Part shown: positions 62,807 through 64,000 of the stretch, one piece after another
Layout: each line of letters begins with the position of its first letter
How positions within the stretch are numbered: position 1 is the first letter of the stretch
Source: Rhodovulum steppense
GTDB taxonomy: Bacteria; Pseudomonadota; Alphaproteobacteria; Rhodobacterales; Rhodobacteraceae
Assembly: GCF_004339675.1 (NCBI RefSeq)
Contig: NZ_SLVM01000007.1
Coordinates: 62,001-126,000, forward strand
Reading direction: 5' to 3'
DNA: 64,000 nucleotides
Notes under the pieces: generated by a model
What the model was told of the DNA's origin: nothing
Seen by the model: only the letters and a program-made list of their open reading frames with translations
Database searches by the model: none
Translations under genes and position numbers: made by a program

Positions 62807-62820
62807 TTGATCCTGATCAA
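62807..62820. promoter_or_regulatory. FNR/NNR/DNR-type binding box
   Basis: TTGATCCTGATCAA is a perfect TTGAT-N4-ATCAA box, the site of CRP/FNR-family regulators of denitrification. Its centre is 40 bp before the ATG at 62854. That is too close for a -41.5 activating position with a normal leader, and it is 165 bp from nsrR. It could activate leftward transcription toward nsrR, or repress or activate the nos side from a different start point. Confidence 0.8.
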
Positions 62821-62853
62821 TGTCGTCTCCGCCCGGATCGGAAAGGTTGCGGT

Positions 62854-63225
62854 ATGCAATCGCGTACCCGCCATCCGTTCCTGCCCCTGCTGCTTGCCCT
62901 GGCCTTGGTCCTGTCTGGACTTGCGCAAGGTCATGCGCTGGCCGGGACTGCGGCAGGCCAGATCGAGATGGAGATCTGCGCAGGCGGCGAGGCCCGCCGC
63001 GTGGTGATCGACGCGCTTGGCGCTCCGGTGGATCCGGACGAAACCTGCCAGCGCAAGCTCTGCCCCGATTGCGTGTCCGTCAAGGACGCCACGCTGGCAG
63101 GCGCCCCTGCGCCTGTCGGCCACCGGTTGCCGCGCCGCGGCGCAAGGGCCCGCCCCGCTTTCCGTTTCCGTCCGCACCGCCGGCCGCAGGCCGCGCAGGC
63201 GCGCGCCCCTCCAAGCATGGCCTGA
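62854..63225 (+). CDS. Small secreted cysteine-rich protein upstream of nosR
   Basis: A 123-residue protein with a signal peptide (MQSRTRHPFLPLLLALALVL, cleavage near residue 30). A cysteine motif follows: EICAGGEARRVV, then TCQRKLCPDCVSV. The tail is basic and Pro/Arg-rich. The C-x4-C-x2-C arrangement near a hydrophobic signal resembles DUF2946-type periplasmic proteins found with copper and nos genes; a metal-related role is a guess. GGAAAGG lies just upstream of ATG 62854. Confidence 0.7.
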   Translation: MQSRTRHPFLPLLLALALVLSGLAQGHALAGTAAGQIEMEICAGGEARRVVIDALGAPVDPDETCQRKLCPDCVSVKDATLAGAPAPVGHRLPRRGARARPAFRFRPHRRPQAAQARAPPSMA

Positions 63226-63229
63226 TCTG

Positions 63230-64000
63230 ATGTTCCCTGCCCCCGCGCCGATCCGTTCCGTCCCGTTCCGACCCGCCCACCTCCGGCGCGTGGTGGCCTT
63301 GGCCCTGGCCCTGTTGCTCTGCCTGCTTCCGGCGCTGGCCATGGCGCAGGCGCCCCATCTGCCGCGCTATCTGGCCGAAACGGCCCCGGACAGCATCGTG
63401 GCGGGCGCCACGGGGTTCGGCGAGATGCGCACCGATATGCCGGTGGCGCCGATCCTCGGACCCGAGGGGCAGTTCGGCTGGGTTTTCGTCAACTCCGATT
63501 TCGTCGGCACCACCGGCTATTCCGGCAAGCCGATCCACATCATGGTCGCGGTTGACGACGATGCGCGGATCATCGGGCTGAACCTTGTCCAACACTGGGA
63601 ACCGATCGTGCTGATCGGCATTCCCGAAATCCGCATCCGCACCCTGATGCAGGAGCATGTCGGGCTTGACCTTGCGGCCGCCGCAGCCGCAGGCGGGTCG
63701 TTCGAGATGCTCAACATCATTTCGGGCGTGACCGTCACCATCATGGTGATCGACGATTCCATCGTCCGCTCGGGTATTCGCGTGGCCCGCTCCCTGGGCC
63801 TCGGCGGGCTGGCGCCGCCCGGCGAACCGGTCGGCCCGCAGTTCGAGATCGACCCCGCCGCCGTGGCCGCCCCGGGCTGGATGACGCTGCTGGGCGACGG
63901 CACGCTGCGGCGGATGTCGCTGGATGTGGGGCAGGTGAACGACGCCTTCGCCGATCTCGATGATCCGCGCGCCGCTGCCCGGCCCCTCGCCGACCCGCCC
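63230..64000 (+). CDS. nosR: NosR-type regulator of nitrous oxide reduction, N-terminal part (runs off the window)
   Basis: 257 residues are visible. A signal peptide (about 1-40, RVVALALALLLCLLPALAMA) is followed by the periplasmic FMN-binding domain with YLAETAPDSIVAGATGFGEM, VAVDDDARIIGLNLVQHWEPIVLIGIP, and the flavinylation-type motif SGVTVTIMVIDDSIVRSGIR. NosR is needed for nosZ expression and electron supply. The known motif is usually SGAT; here it is SGVT with Thr kept. The stop, the membrane helices and the ferredoxin domain lie outside. ATG 63230 is four bases beyond the previous stop. Confidence 0.9.
   Translation, partial: MFPAPAPIRSVPFRPAHLRRVVALALALLLCLLPALAMAQAPHLPRYLAETAPDSIVAGATGFGEMRTDMPVAPILGPEGQFGWVFVNSDFVGTTGYSGKPIHIMVAVDDDARIIGLNLVQHWEPIVLIGIPEIRIRTLMQEHVGLDLAAAAAAGGSFEMLNIISGVTVTIMVIDDSIVRSGIRVARSLGLGGLAPPGEPVGPQFEIDPAAVAAPGWMTLLGDGTLRRMSLDVGQVNDAFADLDDPRAAARPLADPP

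Overview
The window reads as a mosaic, high-GC alphaproteobacterial replicon, most likely from the Rhodobacterales (Rhodobacter/Paracoccus relatives). The pointers are a Cas13a resembling my recollection of the Rhodobacter capsulatus protein, tightly overlapping ATGA/GTGA gene junctions, a nos/NsrR denitrification edge, and a virB-type secretion operon of the kind carried on plasmids of this group. Insertion-sequence scars and remnants of chromosomal genes (citrate synthase, a BCCT transporter, an enoyl-CoA hydratase, a PepSY membrane protein) suggest a large plasmid, chromid or integrated plasmid. No replication, partition, relaxase or VirD4 gene was recognised, so the replicon type is not settled.

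Left end (1-4475): a CRISPR array with identical 36-bp repeats, truncated by the window edge, lies next to a 1276-residue Cas13a on the opposite strand. Read on the minus strand, the repeat has the hairpin and 3' core of type VI-A repeats. The array is therefore transcribed leftward, away from cas13a, and the shared control region is 349-644. No cas1 or cas2 is visible.

4771-16224, minus strand: a compact P-type type IV secretion operon in the order unknown gene, virB1, virB2, virB3, virB4, small lipoprotein, SLT-bearing VirB5-like gene, virB5, virB8, virB9, virB10, virB11, secreted unknown, virB6. From 16420 to 18745 lie small plus-strand genes, two secreted proteins and a helix-turn-helix protein.

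19119-22565: a large PAS-GGDEF-EAL protein. A citrate-synthase tail remnant (22991-23158) precedes a nine-gene chemotaxis operon on the minus strand (23172-32084: STAS, cheY, cheA, cheW, mcp, cheW, cheR, cheB, soluble receptor-like protein).

32362-33800: a junkyard of IS5-like and IS66-like pieces, including an in-frame joint between a transposase N-terminus and an enoyl-CoA hydratase C-terminus.

33939-50375: a capsule or exopolysaccharide export cluster. The plus-strand genes are a Wza/KpsD-like lipoprotein, a TPR protein with an acyltransferase-like end, a UDP-sugar dehydrogenase, a large GSC-motif TPR protein, a glycosyltransferase, a UDP-glucuronate epimerase-like enzyme, an ABC permease, an unusual ABC ATPase and a KpsE-like chain. 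A minus-strand set (two glycosyltransferases and a nucleotidyltransferase-fold protein) and a divergent PqqD-like gene follow.

50492-62019: accessory region with a membrane-anchored nuclease, a complete IS21 element with a 6-bp target duplication, ardC, a PIN toxin broken by a frameshift with its antitoxin, several gene remnants, hipBA with an operator region duplicated 9.4 kb away, a lipoprotein, and partial IS copies.

62175-64000: nsrR, divergent from a small cysteine-containing secreted protein and the start of nosR, with a perfect FNR/NNR-type box between them.
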